57,628 nt of DNA from Pirellulaceae bacterium (lineage in GTDB: Bacteria; Planctomycetota; Planctomycetia; Pirellulales; Pirellulaceae). Shown piece by piece: positions 43,105 to 53,682 of this stretch (positions within the stretch are counted from its first letter, which is position 1; each line of letters opens with the position of its first letter). The notes beneath the pieces are model-generated. The model was not told the origin of the DNA, ran no database searches, and worked only from the letters and a program-made list of their open reading frames with translations. The DNA lies in NCBI GenBank assembly GCA_022448315.1, contig JAKVCA010000035.1:1-57628 (forward strand). Reading direction: 5' to 3'. A program made the position numbers and the translations under genes.

Positions 43105-44403
43105 CTACTCGGCTTCAGCATCTTCGTTGAAGTCACTGCCGGATCTGACGGCGAGCATGACGAGTGCGGCGCCGAGTCCCATTAGAGCCGCAGCGACCCA
43201 GTACGGGATTGTCAGGCTTGCCTTAAGCATCGGTATGCCTAATCCTGATCCCAGGATCCGTGCAAAAGCGTTGACACTTTGTCCCACTCCCAGCACCACC
43301 CCTTGCTTTGACGGATCGGCCCGTCGCGAAAGGAGTGAATTCAATGAAGGTTGCATGGCGGAAAAGCCTGAGACGATGACGATTAACGCCACGAAAAGGA
43401 GCGTGACGCTTTGATACTGGATTGCAAACACGACGCAGCCAAAGCCGATGATTTCAACTGCAGCTCCTCCGGTGGCCAGATAAACCTCCGGAACATGTTT
43501 AGACAATGGACGGACGATGCCTCCCTGCACGAGGGCAAGGGTGAATCCAATAAAGGCATAAGTCAAAAAGACCATCTGGAAGCTGAACTGGAACGGAACT
43601 TCGCCGATGTCTTCGGTCCCTTTGATGAGTAGCGAAAGGGTGGTTTCGAAGTTCGCGAATGAGAAAACGCACACGAAAATCGCGATCAGCAGTAACGGAA
43701 TGGACCAGCCTTGCGATGCATTTCGTACGCCTTGCCAGTCAAAAATCTTTCGCGCAGCGGTTTTGCTTTGTGAGTGAAGGGACTCTGGAAGTTGGAAAAA
43801 GGCCAGAATAAGTGCGGCTAACGAAAGGGCGGCCGCCGTGAAGCCCGGCCAAGGCCCCGGCTCTTCATTGCCGAACAGAAAAGCGACAAGCCCAAGGAGC
43901 GGACCAAAGGTGAAGCCCATGCCGAAGGCGAGTCCGATGAGCGCCATTCCCCGGGCCCGGTTTTGGGGGGTGGTGGTATCTGCGATGTAGGCTTGAGCCG
44001 TCGGGATGGTCGCCCCAGCAATCCCTGCTCCAATCCGGGTGATGAATAGGAGCGGGAGGCTCTTGAAGATCGTCGCCACGCCGAACAACGCATAAAACAG
44101 GGCCGAGCTGGCGAGGCCAATCATCAGGACAGGTCGACGACCGATGCGGTCTGAAAGCGAACCCCAAAAGGGTGCAAAAATCATTTGCATGACGGAGAAG
44201 CTGGCCATTAACAAGCCAAGCTGCAATCCGCTGGGATCCAACGTGAATTGATCTGCGTAGATCGGCAGAAGGGGGAGAACGAGCCCGAAGCCGAGCAGGT
44301 CAATGAAGACCGTCAGGAAAATGACGGCCAGAGAGCCCTTGGATGCCGTCTTTTCGGTGGATGTATTGTCGGGTTGAGGCGATTCGGTCGAGGAATCTGT
44401 CAT
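43105..44403 (-). CDS. MFS transporter, TetA-like drug-efflux family
   Basis: The protein has about 432 residues and twelve membrane helices from the likely start Met at 44403 (MTDSSTESPQ). The frame is open to 44670, but the extra N-terminus is low-complexity. FGLVLPLLPIYA opens helix 1, and the helix 2-3 motif GSLSDRIGRRPVLM is the classical MFS motif A. The late SLLSRRADPSKQGVVLGVGQSVNAFARILGS resembles TetA/multidrug exporters. No regulator gene is adjacent. The substrate cannot be predicted. Confidence 0.89.
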   Translation of the reverse strand: MTDSSTESPQPDNTSTEKTASKGSLAVIFLTVFIDLLGFGLVLPLLPIYADQFTLDPSGLQLGLLMASFSVMQMIFAPFWGSLSDRIGRRPVLMIGLASSALFYALFGVATIFKSLPLLFITRIGAGIAGATIPTAQAYIADTTTPQNRARGMALIGLAFGMGFTFGPLLGLVAFLFGNEEPGPWPGFTAAALSLAALILAFFQLPESLHSQSKTAARKIFDWQGVRNASQGWSIPLLLIAIFVCVFSFANFETTLSLLIKGTEDIGEVPFQFSFQMVFLTYAFIGFTLALVQGGIVRPLSKHVPEVYLATGGAAVEIIGFGCVVFAIQYQSVTLLFVALIVIVSGFSAMQPSLNSLLSRRADPSKQGVVLGVGQSVNAFARILGSGLGIPMLKASLTIPYWVAAALMGLGAALVMLAVRSGSDFNEDAEAE

Positions 44404-44724
44404 CGAGTTGGTCACGAATGAAAGGGCTGAATGAAAAGACGATGCGATGGTCATTGTAGTCGCGAACTCAGGGTTCGTCATCGAGTGAAGGTAATCTTGA
44501 GGTGCGCCTTTTCCTTGAGTTTTGCCGCTGGCGGCTGGTGGCAACGTTCGAGGGGAGACAGTATGGGGGAGTGTTGGGCTCTGCGGGCTGAGCCAAGAGA
44601 AAGAGGGTCGCGTATTTTCACTGTGCCGATTGAATCCCTTTGGCGATCGGGAATAGAATTGAGAGCACACAACCGTCGTTCGTTCCGTTTGTAGCTGATC
44701 CGTGCTTTTTGGGGTCTTTGTAAA

Positions 44725-45216
44725 ATGCAGGCCTTTTTTTTAGCGCCGGCGATGCTGGCGCAAATGCGCGACGCGGAGGCGGCGGGAATACTCACGGCGG
44801 TTTGTTGTTGCTATGGAACTCCCATTCTGCTCAGCCTTGTTCTGAATATCTTGATGATCGCCGGACAGTGGGCCGCATTTGACAAGGCCGGGCAACCTGG
44901 TTGGGCCGCGATCATTCCGATCTACAACCTGATCGTTTGGGCAGAGATCGCCAAGAAGGAGGCATGGTGGGGCCTGCTACTGATGGTTCCCATCGCAAAC
45001 CTTGTCTTCATGTTCATGCTGAACATTGAAGTTGCCAAACAGTTTGGTAAGGACGTCGGCTACGGGGTCGGACTCACCTTGTTACCATTTGTCTTCTGGC
45101 CCATGCTTGGCTTTGGAAAGTCTCGCTACGGGGGAAACGCTTATGTCCCGGTACGACAGCCTCCGAGTGGCGGTGGGGGTGGCCCTTGGGGACAGCCGCC
45201 GAAGCAAGGGTGGTAA
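44725..45216 (+). CDS. DUF5684-type membrane protein
   Basis: This is a 163-residue protein with about four hydrophobic segments. It shows the family signature: DKAGQPGWAAIIPIYNLIVWAEIAKKEAWWGLLLMVPIANLVF, given in parts here as DKAGQPGWAAIIPIYN and AWWGLLLMVPIANL, then LPFVFWPMLGFGKSRY. This fits the small DUF5684 membrane proteins sometimes linked to signal peptidases. The C-terminus is a Gly/Pro-rich tail (PPSGGGGGPWGQPP). Function unknown. The next gene starts 30 bp downstream. Confidence 0.8.
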   Translation: MQAFFLAPAMLAQMRDAEAAGILTAVCCCYGTPILLSLVLNILMIAGQWAAFDKAGQPGWAAIIPIYNLIVWAEIAKKEAWWGLLLMVPIANLVFMFMLNIEVAKQFGKDVGYGVGLTLLPFVFWPMLGFGKSRYGGNAYVPVRQPPSGGGGGPWGQPPKQGW

Positions 45217-45246
45217 CCTGTTCTGGTAGAGGGCTGGGAGTTGACA

Positions 45247-46521
45247 GTGGAACCACGATCTTTGCGAAGAGATTCGATTCGACGGCTTGTCAGAACGGAC
45301 CTCGAGCGACTGCAGTTGGAAAAAATCAATTCGCAGTTCGAAGCGATCTTGCCCGAAAACCGATTTTACGCGGATAAGCTGGCTGAGGTGGAAGTTCCAC
45401 TTGGGGCCATTTCGGATCTTTCTGGCTTGCCGTTCACCTTCAAGGATGAGTTGCTGGGTGGAACGCCCGAAGGCGACTACGCCCGGAATCTGACCTATCC
45501 ACTCCAAGACTACGTTCGATTTCATCGCACCTCTGGGACGCAGGGGCGACCTCTTGTGGTGTTGGATACCCATGCGGATTGGCAGTGGTGGATTGATGCG
45601 TGGCAGTACGTCCTTGATGTGGCTGAGCTGGCTCCTCAAGATCGCGCAATCATGCCGTTTTCTTTTGGGCCATTCATCGGATTCTGGTCGGCATTCGACG
45701 CCGCCGCCGACCGTGGAGTGCTTGTTGCGCCGACCGGTGGGATGAGTACCGTCGCCAGATTGGACTTGATTCGCAGCCAGAAAGCGACGGTCTTGTTTTG
45801 CACCCCCAGTTACGCATTGCATCTGGCTGAAAAAGCGGCCGAGAATCAAATTGAAACTCGGCATCTCGATGTGAGGTGCGTCATTGTTGCTGGAGAACCG
45901 GGGGGCTCGATTCCTTCGATCCGGCAGCGAATTGAGCAGGCTTGGGGGGCATCCGTCGTCGATCATAGCGGTGCAAGCGAAGTCGGGCCTTGGGGTTTTG
46001 GGGATTCAGAAGGTCAGGGGCTGTTCATCAATGAACGTGATTTTGTGGCCGAGTTCATCTCCGTCGAAACGGGAAAGCCGGCGTCTGAGGGGGAGTTGTC
46101 CGAGTTGGTGTTGACGTCGCTGGGAAGGCTGGGGTCGCCCGTCATTCGTTATCGTACGGGTGATCTTGTCCGGCCAAGTTGGAATCACGATCGGGATTGC
46201 CGCTTTGTTTTCCTCGAAGGCGGCGTCCTGTCCCGTGCCGATGACATGATGATTATTCGGGGCGTCAACATTTTCCCAAGTTCCATCGAACAGATTCTGC
46301 GGTCCTTTCCGGAGGTGGTCGAGTATCGCCTGACGGCGATCAAGTCAGGGGCCATGGACAGCATCGTTGTTGAAATTGAGGATCGTCTTGATCGTCCAGA
46401 GCGAGTCGCGACGGAGTTGCAGTTGCGGTTAGGTCTGAAGATTCGGGTCGATGGCGTTCCTCTGGGGAGCTTGCCGAGATTTGAGGCGAAGGGCAAACGC
46501 TTCATCGATCAGCGAAAGTGA
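45247..46521 (+). CDS. PaaK-like adenylate-forming CoA ligase
   Basis: This is a 424-residue protein of the phenylacetate-CoA ligase type. The P-loop-like motif is HRTSGTQGRPLVV, with later APTGGMST, DHSGASEVG, RYRTGDLV and the C-terminal GVNIFPSSIEQIL. The enzyme should adenylate a carboxylate and load it on CoA. GTG at 45247 is six bases after GGGAG; TTG at 45241 is also possible. There is no paa degradation cluster, so the real substrate is open. The SufS-like PLP gene follows after about 55 bp on the same strand. Confidence 0.87.
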   Translation: MEPRSLRRDSIRRLVRTDLERLQLEKINSQFEAILPENRFYADKLAEVEVPLGAISDLSGLPFTFKDELLGGTPEGDYARNLTYPLQDYVRFHRTSGTQGRPLVVLDTHADWQWWIDAWQYVLDVAELAPQDRAIMPFSFGPFIGFWSAFDAAADRGVLVAPTGGMSTVARLDLIRSQKATVLFCTPSYALHLAEKAAENQIETRHLDVRCVIVAGEPGGSIPSIRQRIEQAWGASVVDHSGASEVGPWGFGDSEGQGLFINERDFVAEFISVETGKPASEGELSELVLTSLGRLGSPVIRYRTGDLVRPSWNHDRDCRFVFLEGGVLSRADDMMIIRGVNIFPSSIEQILRSFPEVVEYRLTAIKSGAMDSIVVEIEDRLDRPERVATELQLRLGLKIRVDGVPLGSLPRFEAKGKRFIDQRK

Positions 46522-46577
46522 TGACCGTGCCTTAATAGTTCATTTCCCTGGGCCGCCGTTATGGAGAGCATTAGAAG

Positions 46578-47834
46578 ATGAAGCCACTGTCTGAAGGTCG
46601 AGTCATCGAGTTGCGCGGTCAGTTTCCCGCGTTAGCACGTGAGCATCAGGGCCTGCCACTCGTCTATTTGGATGGCCCAGCGGGCACTCAGGTGCCACGG
46701 CGAGTCATTGAAGCCATGTCGGAGTATTTTTCTCGCTGTAATGCCAATCATGGGGGGCAGTTTCCGACAAGTCAGGACAGTGACGCCTGGGTGGACCGAG
46801 CGCATGATGCCTTTGCTGATTTCGTCGGGGCGAAAGACGGCCGCGAAATGGTCTTTGGTCAGAACATGACCTCGCTGACCTTCGCTTTGGCGAGAGCTTT
46901 GGCGAAGACCTGGGAGCCTGGGGATGAGATTATCGTGACCCGGTTGGATCACGACGCCAACGTTACGCCTTGGGTACTGGCCGCGCAGGATGCGGGCGTC
47001 ACAGTGCAATACGTTCGAACCAGACTCGAAGACTGCACTCTGGATATGGAGGATTTTCGACAGAAACTGACGGAAAAAACCAGGCTGGTAGCGGTGGGAG
47101 CGGCATCGAATTCGGTGGGTACAATCAATCCGATCTCGGAGATGGTGTCAGCAGCCCACCATTTCGGAGCCAAGGTTTTTGTGGATGCCGTCCACTACGC
47201 GCCGCACCAGAGGATGGACGTCAAGGCTTGGAACTGTGACTTTCTGGCCTGCTCCGCTTACAAGTATTTCGGCCCCCACCTCGGAATCCTGTGGGGACGC
47301 CGAGAACTCTTGGAATCGCTCGAGGCCTATAAGGTTCGCCCGGCCCCCCACGAGCTTCCTGGCAAATGGATGACGGGAACACAAAGTTTCGAGTCGATTG
47401 TTGGAGGGCTTGCAGCCTTGGATTACATCGCCGAGATCGGCAAAAGCTCGGCAGAAGATGGTGAATTATCCCAATCGCAGGCCTACGACTCGGCGTTTAG
47501 GGCCATTCGAGAATATGAGATGCGGTTGGCATCGCAATTTATCGGAGGTATTTCGGCTTTATCAAGATTCAAACTATGGGGTATCCAGTCAAAGGACCGA
47601 TTGGCAGAACGTATGCCGACCTTTGCTGTCACACACGAGTCCATGCCTTCGATCGAAGTCGCGCGATACTTGGGAGAGAAAGGCATTTGTGTTTGGCATG
47701 GTCACTATTACGCACTCAACCTTTCCACTGATTTGGGGCGGGAGCCTGCGGGAATGGTGAGGCTTGGGCTGACGCACTATAACTTGGCCGCGGAAGTTGA
47801 GCGGACTCTCGGTGCGTTGGCTGAGTTGGGTTAA
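46578..47834 (+). CDS. SufS-like class V aminotransferase, catalytic Cys apparently absent
   Basis: This is a 418-residue PLP-dependent protein. The PLP Lys is Lys229 in SAYKYFGPHLG, and ASNSVGTINPI and VDAVHYAPHQRMDV are the usual class V cofactor contacts. It resembles the cysteine desulfurase-like branch (TIGR01976 type). In SufS the nucleophile Cys sits in an R-x-G-x-x-C-A-like loop near the C-terminus. Here that region reads CVWHGHYYALNL, with His/Tyr at the expected Cys position. The Cys in GICVW is earlier and may not substitute. A cyclase, lyase or transaminase role is therefore possible. It follows the PaaK-like gene closely, so they may act on the same substrate. Confidence 0.84.
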   Translation: MKPLSEGRVIELRGQFPALAREHQGLPLVYLDGPAGTQVPRRVIEAMSEYFSRCNANHGGQFPTSQDSDAWVDRAHDAFADFVGAKDGREMVFGQNMTSLTFALARALAKTWEPGDEIIVTRLDHDANVTPWVLAAQDAGVTVQYVRTRLEDCTLDMEDFRQKLTEKTRLVAVGAASNSVGTINPISEMVSAAHHFGAKVFVDAVHYAPHQRMDVKAWNCDFLACSAYKYFGPHLGILWGRRELLESLEAYKVRPAPHELPGKWMTGTQSFESIVGGLAALDYIAEIGKSSAEDGELSQSQAYDSAFRAIREYEMRLASQFIGGISALSRFKLWGIQSKDRLAERMPTFAVTHESMPSIEVARYLGEKGICVWHGHYYALNLSTDLGREPAGMVRLGLTHYNLAAEVERTLGALAELG

Positions 47835-48168
47835 GGGACGATTTGGACATCTCCGAACCGAATTTATGGCCGAATTGTGACGCATTGAAGGACGTCTGAT
47901 CGGAAGGTCGCTGATGCCATCTTGAGGCACCCCCCATAGGAGTGTGACGTTTTTGCGCCATCGACGATTTTGGGGGGAGTTATTACTATTAATAAGCGAC
48001 GGGTCTTGAGATTCGACCGTCCGACGGCTCCAGGCCGATGGTACTGAAGTAGTAATTGGTCCATTTTGATGACGTCGCTACAGTGTTGAGGTCGGATACG
48101 ACCTCGCTTCGCGAAGAGATTGTTTCGCGAAGAGATTTTGAACTCAAAAAGATCTGAGTCTTTGCATT
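47835..48168. promoter_or_regulatory. Leader region of the ACIII operon with inverted and direct repeats
   Basis: About 330 bp precede actA. GAGGTCG-GATA-CGACCTC (48088-48105) is a perfect 7-bp inverted repeat. Next to it TTCGCGAAGAGATT occurs twice (48108-48121 and 48124-48137), each containing the palindrome TTCGCGAA; the copies are 16 bp apart. ATG 48169 follows 31 bp later. The clustered repeats suggest an operator or a leader hairpin. No clear -35/-10 pair or RegA consensus was identified. Confidence 0.6.
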
Positions 48169-48858
48169 ATGCAGGTGTTTCATTTCCCTACGTGGGTAAA
48201 TAAGTTCACCCTAATGGTCATGGGAGGGCTTCTTGCAGGCGGCGGTTATGTCGGGGCTTGCCTTTTTGTCGCCGTCCATCCAACAACGGTGAATGTTGGG
48301 CATCGGCCCATACAGCCCGTCCCGTTCAGCCATAAGATCCATGCGGGCCAATTGAAGCTGGATTGTCGTTACTGCCATAACACGGTCGATAGAGCCGCTC
48401 ATGCTGCGATTCCTCCGACAGCGACATGCGGAAATTGCCACGGCGGTAACTTGGTCACCGAAGACAAGCGGGCATTGTCCAACATTCACATCGCGAGCAA
48501 AAAGCTGGAACCCGTACGGTCAAGCCTTGAAACCGACGAGTCCATTGATTGGATCCGCGTCCATGATCTTCCTGACTTTGTTTACTTCAACCACAGTGCT
48601 CACGTGACTCGCGGTGTGAGTTGCGTTCATTGCCACGGTCGTGTTGATCAAATGGAAGTGGTCAGCCAAGTCCACACGCTGTCGATGAAGTTCTGCCTAG
48701 ATTGCCATCGCAATCCTGATGCGAGATTGCGTCCCGTGGAGGAAGTGACCAACTTGGCTTGGACTCCTCCAGGGGGAGACGCCGAAGCTGTTGGGGCGAA
48801 AATCCGCAAAGAGCTGAATATTAACCCCAAAGACAATTGCTCCACCTGTCACCGATAA
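48169..48858 (+). CDS. actA: ACIII subunit ActA, pentaheme cytochrome c
   Basis: This is a 229-residue protein. It has one N-terminal membrane helix (about 14-38), then five CxxCH heme sites: CRYCH, CGNCH, CVHCH, CLDCH and CSTCH. Five hemes plus a helix match the ActA subunit of alternative complex III. His residues such as PFSHKIH and YFNHSAHV provide distal ligands. It passes electrons from the ActB side to the outside acceptor. It is the first gene of the operon and ends 14 bp before actB. Confidence 0.95.
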   Translation: MQVFHFPTWVNKFTLMVMGGLLAGGGYVGACLFVAVHPTTVNVGHRPIQPVPFSHKIHAGQLKLDCRYCHNTVDRAAHAAIPPTATCGNCHGGNLVTEDKRALSNIHIASKKLEPVRSSLETDESIDWIRVHDLPDFVYFNHSAHVTRGVSCVHCHGRVDQMEVVSQVHTLSMKFCLDCHRNPDARLRPVEEVTNLAWTPPGGDAEAVGAKIRKELNINPKDNCSTCHR

Positions 48859-48872
48859 GCGATTTTTCACTG

Positions 48873-51800
48873 ATGAGCGAAGTTGTTAACAAGCCGAAGT
48901 ATTGGCGTAGCTTGAACGAAGTTGAGAACACACCTGAGTTCGAGCAGTTTCTGCATCGGGAATTCCCGCAAGCTGCTTCCGAGTTCCCCAAGGGCGTCAG
49001 TCGACGTCGTTGGCTCCAGTTGATGGGGGCTTCGGTGGCTCTTGGGGCTGCGGGCTGTCGGTACGAGGAAGAAGAGATCGCGGCATTCGCGCACCGTCCC
49101 GTTAATCGCGTTCCAGGTGAGACACGTAAGTTCGCTACCGTGCTGGAGTTGGGTGGTATTGGTTACCCAGCAATGGCAACAAGTTATGATGGACGGCCGA
49201 TTCGAGTTGATGGGAATCCGATCCATCCGGACTCCAACGGAGCTTCAACTCTGTTTATGCAGGCGTCAGTGCTTGGACTTTATGATCCTGATCGAAGCCG
49301 GGGTGTCAAAAGGGCAGGCTCGGATGGAATGCTGGAGAGCGATTGGCAGGCGTTTGGGGAGGAAGTTCAGCAATGGCTAGCCGACCCGGAAAATTCTGAT
49401 GGTGCTGGTATTGCCGTGCTGGCTCAGGCCAGCACCTCTCCAACAAGGGTTGCCCAGCAAGCGGCTATGCTGGCCAAGTATCCTGAGCTGAAATGGTTTG
49501 AGTACGAGCCTCTGGGTTCTAAGGTGGTGACCGGTGGAACGAATTTGGCTTTTGGCAAGCCACTTCGTCAAAAACTTGACCTGTCAAAAGCTGCAGTCAT
49601 TGTCTCCCTCGATGCAGATCCGCTGGGTGAAGAAGGTTCCGCCCTCAAAAACGCCCGTGGTTGGGCTGCTGGCCGGGATGTCGACACGGGCAAAGTGAAT
49701 CGGCTTTACGCGGTTGAAAGTCAATATACATCCACGGGATTGGCCGCCGATAACCGTTTGCCCTTGAAAAGCGGTCAGATCGGCGGATTCGTTGCCGCTT
49801 TGGAGGAAGAGGTCAATTCACGGTTGGAGCTGTCCGGTGGTGGGGAGGTTGACGATTCCCTCTCAAAACCCGAGAAGTTTCTGATGGCGATGGCACAGGA
49901 TCTCGTGGCCAATCGAGGCAAGTCGGTGGTCCTCGCGGGCTCGCGACAACCGGATGCTGTTCAAGCGATTGTCCATCGGCTAAATGTCACGCTTGGCAAT
50001 GTTTCCGCCGAGGGCCCTGTGTCCTACATCAGCGTCGAGAGTACCGCTTCGGCAGCGTCAGGGACTCTTGCCGATCTAACGCGTTTAATGAACGACGGTG
50101 GTTTGCGGGCCGTCTTTGTTCTTGAGGGGAATCCGATTTACGATGCACCCTCGGATCTGGACTTCGCCGACGCCTACGCGAAGGTCAAAAACCGTGTGCA
50201 TTTGTCGCTTTACGAGGACGAAACCTCGCTCGCGAGTACGTGGCATTTGAATCTGGCGCACGGTCTGGAAACATGGGGTGATGCACGATCCTTTGATGGT
50301 TCGTGGTGCGTTGCTCAGCCTCTGATCGATCCGATCTGGTCGGGCAAGAGCACGGTTGAGTTGTGTGGTTGGTTAGCGAGTGGTAGTGAGGTCGCAGGCG
50401 ACGGCCTTGTCCGTCAAACGGCGATTGCCGCATCTGGGGCTTTAAAAGACGAGACTGCTTGGAAAAAAGTGGTTCACGATGGTTTTTTGGCGAATTCTGC
50501 AGCGACCGCCGTTGAGGTGGAGTTGAGTGAGATTGCCCTTGATGAGCCGGGAGATGCCTGGAAGACCGCAACCAAGGAATCCGACATTAAGGATCTGGAG
50601 TTGGTGCTGACGTCGAGCGATACGGTTTACGATGGACGTTTTGCGAACAGCGGATGGCTGCAGGAGTGTCCTAATCGGATCACCAAGGTCACGTGGGATA
50701 ACGTTGCCCTTTTTGCACCATCGACCGCAAAGGCACTTGCGGTGAAACAGGACACCTTGGTCACACTTAGCATTGACGGCCAAGAGGTCGATTTGCCCGC
50801 ATACATTCAGCCCGGCCAGGCACAAGGCTGCGTGGGTGTCGCTCTAGGCTATGGTCGGACTGAGGCGGGTGTGGTCGGCGGTAGTGTCTCTCGCGACGTT
50901 GAAACCGTTGGTCACGACACCTACAGCTTTCTGAAAAGCGATCAGGGTATGGTCCGCTCCGGATTGTCGGTAAAGCCGACGGATGTCGCTTACCCGTTGG
51001 CGGTCACTCAAGATCACCATGCGATCGATACGGCGGGCTTGGAAGCTATTCAAAATCGGCTAGGCGAACTGGTGCGCGAGGGTGACTGGTCCGATTATGA
51101 GTTGATGATGAAAGACGAATCGGCTTGGCTCGATAAGCACGAGGCTGGGCATGGGGCAAGCAATTACGGCGAGAAACACGCTGAGCATGCAGACGCTGAG
51201 CATGCAGACGCTGGGCACGCAGACGCTGGGCACGCAGACGCTGGGCACGCAGACGCTGGGCATAGTGAGGACGGTCACGCTCATGAACACAAAGATGGTC
51301 ACGATCATGACCCGGGGCACTCACAGCCGCACTGGCCTCACCACCATGCCCACTTTGAGAACATCAATCTCAATGATGGGCCGGGCTATGAGGGTGCTCG
51401 GTGGGGCATGTCCATCGACTTGAACAAGTGCGTTGGCTGTAGCGTTTGCGTCGTCGCCTGTCAGGCGGAGAACAACATTCCGGTGGTGGGCAAGGATCAA
51501 GTCTCCCGTGGTCGAGAAATGCATTGGTTGCGAGTAGACCGCTACTTCAAAGGCGATTACGACGATCCCGAAGCGGTGACTCAGCCAGTCTCTTGCCATC
51601 ACTGCGAAAATGCCCCCTGTGAGAAGGTTTGTCCGGTGGCAGCGACCGTTCATAGTGATGAAGGGTTGAATGACATGGTCTACAACCGTTGTATTGGAAC
51701 TCGATATTGCGGAAACAACTGCCCCTACAAGGTTCGTCGTTTTAACTATCTGAATTACTCTGAGGCGGTCACGTTCCTGAAATATCCCTGGGCTGACAAG

Positions 51801-52166
51801 ATGACTCAGGCCAATCGTGCCCTGCAAAATCTGGTGAAGAACCCCGAGGTGACGATTCGAAGTCGGGGTGTCATGGAGAAATGCACCTACTGCGTACAGC
51901 GGATCCAAAACACGAAAATTAAGGCCAAGCGAGAAAACCGTGAAATCGGGCCTAACGAGATTACGACGGCGTGTCAGGATGCGTGCGCGACCGGGGCAAT
52001 TGTTTTCGGTGATTTGGAGAATCCGCAGAGTCGCGTAGCAAAAGAGCAGGGGAGTGTCCGCGCCTACTCGATGCTTGGTGAGCTGAATGTTCGACCCAGA
52101 ACAAAGTATTTGGCCCGGGTTCGTAATCCTCACCCGGCATTGGTGTCGGCTGAAGCCTCACATTAA
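48873..52166 (+). CDS. actB: ACIII subunit ActB, molybdopterin-like plus iron-sulfur protein with His-rich insertion
   Basis: This is a 1097-residue protein from ATG 48873. The Tat signal [15 protein letters not shown] is near residue 50. The N-terminal two-thirds resembles a molybdopterin oxidoreductase; ActB of other ACIII lacks the cofactor. The C-terminal quarter has ferredoxin-like Cys clusters: [35 protein letters not shown], and CTYC with CQDAC. Between the two lies an unusual insertion (about residues 760-835): repeats of [10 protein letters not shown], then [16 protein letters not shown] and HWPHHHAHF, very rich in His and Asp. The DNA there has five 15-bp repeats (51181-51255). Quinol oxidation is expected at the membrane side. 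Confidence 0.92.
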   Translation: MSEVVNKPKYWRSLNEVENTPEFEQFLHREFPQAASEFPKGVSRRRWLQLMGASVALGAAGCRYEEEEIAAFAHRPVNRVPGETRKFATVLELGGIGYPAMATSYDGRPIRVDGNPIHPDSNGASTLFMQASVLGLYDPDRSRGVKRAGSDGMLESDWQAFGEEVQQWLADPENSDGAGIAVLAQASTSPTRVAQQAAMLAKYPELKWFEYEPLGSKVVTGGTNLAFGKPLRQKLDLSKAAVIVSLDADPLGEEGSALKNARGWAAGRDVDTGKVNRLYAVESQYTSTGLAADNRLPLKSGQIGGFVAALEEEVNSRLELSGGGEVDDSLSKPEKFLMAMAQDLVANRGKSVVLAGSRQPDAVQAIVHRLNVTLGNVSAEGPVSYISVESTASAASGTLADLTRLMNDGGLRAVFVLEGNPIYDAPSDLDFADAYAKVKNRVHLSLYEDETSLASTWHLNLAHGLETWGDARSFDGSWCVAQPLIDPIWSGKSTVELCGWLASGSEVAGDGLVRQTAIAASGALKDETAWKKVVHDGFLANSAATAVEVELSEIALDEPGDAWKTATKESDIKDLELVLTSSDTVYDGRFANSGWLQECPNRITKVTWDNVALFAPSTAKALAVKQDTLVTLSIDGQEVDLPAYIQPGQAQGCVGVALGYGRTEAGVVGGSVSRDVETVGHDTYSFLKSDQGMVRSGLSVKPTDVAYPLAVTQDHHAIDTAGLEAIQNRLGELVREGDWSDYELMMKDESAWLDKHEAGHGASNYGEKHAEHADAEHADAGHADAGHADAGHADAGHSEDGHAHEHKDGHDHDPGHSQPHWPHHHAHFENINLNDGPGYEGARWGMSIDLNKCVGCSVCVVACQAENNIPVVGKDQVSRGREMHWLRVDRYFKGDYDDPEAVTQPVSCHHCENAPCEKVCPVAATVHSDEGLNDMVYNRCIGTRYCGNNCPYKVRRFNYLNYSEAVTFLKYPWADKMTQANRALQNLVKNPEVTIRSRGVMEKCTYCVQRIQNTKIKAKRENREIGPNEITTACQDACATGAIVFGDLENPQSRVAKEQGSVRAYSMLGELNVRPRTKYLARVRNPHPALVSAEASH
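51181..51255 (+). repeat. 15-bp in-frame tandem repeat inside actB
   Basis: Five consecutive 15-bp units: CTGAGCATGCAGACG twice, then CTGGGCACGCAGACG three times, followed by a degenerate sixth beginning CTGGGCATAG. Each encodes (E/G)HADA. The unit keeps the frame, so copy number can vary without breaking actB, lengthening a His/Asp-rich linker. Confidence 0.95.
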
Positions 52167-52219
52167 TACAACTGAAATCACAGACTGCTGGGCAAGATTG
52201 CTCACCACGGAAAAGAATT

Positions 52220-53629
52220 ATGGCTACAACTGTCGATCAACTTGTGGATAACACGGTCGAGGATCCGTCCAAGCGAGCTCCACTCGTGATGGGTGGTTTG
52301 GACAATACTGGCATCACGGATGTTGTTGCCGGTGTTGCTGAAAGGGAGAAGCCTCCTCGAGCTTGGTACATTGCGTTTGGTATCGCCAACCTGCTGTTGG
52401 TCATGCTTGGTGCAAACATCCTTCACTTGATTTTTACTGGTGTAGGCGTTTGGGGTAACAAGGCCCCTCAATTCTGGGGCTGGCCTATCGTTAACTTCGT
52501 TTTTTGGGTGGGAATTGGTCACGCAGGAACGTTGATTTCCGCCATTTTGTTCCTGTTCCGGCAAAACTGGCGGACCAGTATCAATCGGACGGCGGAGGCG
52601 ATGACCATTTTTGCCGTCGTCTGTGCGGGGCTATTTCCAGGAATTCACATCGGTCGAGTTTGGGTGTTCTACTGGCTTTTTCCCATTCCTACAGAGCATT
52701 TGGCCATGTGGCCTAACTTTCGAAGTCCGTTGCTTTGGGACGTTTTTGCCGTATCAACCTATGCCACGGTTTCGCTCTTGTTTTGGTACATGGGCATGGT
52801 CCCGGATATCGCGACGTTTAGAGATCGTTCGACAAACAATATCAAGAGATTTATTTACGGGTTGCTCTCGCTCGGCTGGACGGGGTCGGCGAGGGCGTGG
52901 CATCGCTACGAAATGGCCTATGTGATTCTTGCCGCTTTGGCAACGCCGTTGGTTTTAAGCGTTCATACCATCGTTAGTTTCGACTTTGCGGTTTCCCAGT
53001 TACCGGGTTGGCATACGACGATTTTCCCGCCCTACTTCGTCGCCGGGGCGATTTTTAGCGGCTTTGCGATGGTGGTCACGCTGATGGTGCCAGCGCGGGA
53101 ATTGTTTGGATTGAAAGATCTGATCACCATTCGGCACCTCGAGAACATGAACAAAATCATTGTGGCGACGGGGACCATGGTTGGTTTTGCGTACGGGATA
53201 GAATTCTTCATCGCTTGGTATGGGGCAAACCCATACGAGCAATTTGCGTTCATCAACCGAGCATTCGGTCCATTTGCATGGGCCTACTGGACCATGGTTT
53301 CCTGTAATGTGATCGCGCCCCAGTTCTTTTGGTTCAAGAAGATTCGTACAAGCCCGTGGCTGATGGTCGTGGTTTGTATTTTCGTGAACATCGGAATGTG
53401 GTTTGAGCGTTTCGTTATCACGATCACCTCGCTGTCGCGTGACTTTTTGCCCTCAAGTTGGGACTATTTCGACCCGACTCCCGTCGACGTCATGATGTTG
53501 ATCGGAAGTTTTGGTCTGTTCTTTACGTTGTTCCTTCTGTTCTGTCGGTTTCTGCCCATGGTTGCCATGGCCGAGGTCAAGTCGGTCATGCCGCAAGATG
53601 AGGGCGACGCGGAACACGAAGCAAAGTGA
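52220..53629 (+). CDS. actC: ACIII subunit ActC, NrfD-like membrane protein
   Basis: This is a 469-residue protein with about ten membrane helices. The N-terminal cytoplasmic start has no signal. [19 protein letters not shown] is the conserved NrfD/PsrC-like region in which the quinol site lies. [10 protein letters not shown] and [10 protein letters not shown] follow later helices. With ActF it forms the membrane part of ACIII and binds quinol. It is 53 bp downstream of actB. Confidence 0.93.
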   Translation: MATTVDQLVDNTVEDPSKRAPLVMGGLDNTGITDVVAGVAEREKPPRAWYIAFGIANLLLVMLGANILHLIFTGVGVWGNKAPQFWGWPIVNFVFWVGIGHAGTLISAILFLFRQNWRTSINRTAEAMTIFAVVCAGLFPGIHIGRVWVFYWLFPIPTEHLAMWPNFRSPLLWDVFAVSTYATVSLLFWYMGMVPDIATFRDRSTNNIKRFIYGLLSLGWTGSARAWHRYEMAYVILAALATPLVLSVHTIVSFDFAVSQLPGWHTTIFPPYFVAGAIFSGFAMVVTLMVPARELFGLKDLITIRHLENMNKIIVATGTMVGFAYGIEFFIAWYGANPYEQFAFINRAFGPFAWAYWTMVSCNVIAPQFFWFKKIRTSPWLMVVVCIFVNIGMWFERFVITITSLSRDFLPSSWDYFDPTPVDVMMLIGSFGLFFTLFLLFCRFLPMVAMAEVKSVMPQDEGDAEHEAK

Positions 53630-53682
53630 TTTGATTGGTTTTGGTTAGGTCGTTCCTCGATATTTCGATAGAAGACAAAGTT

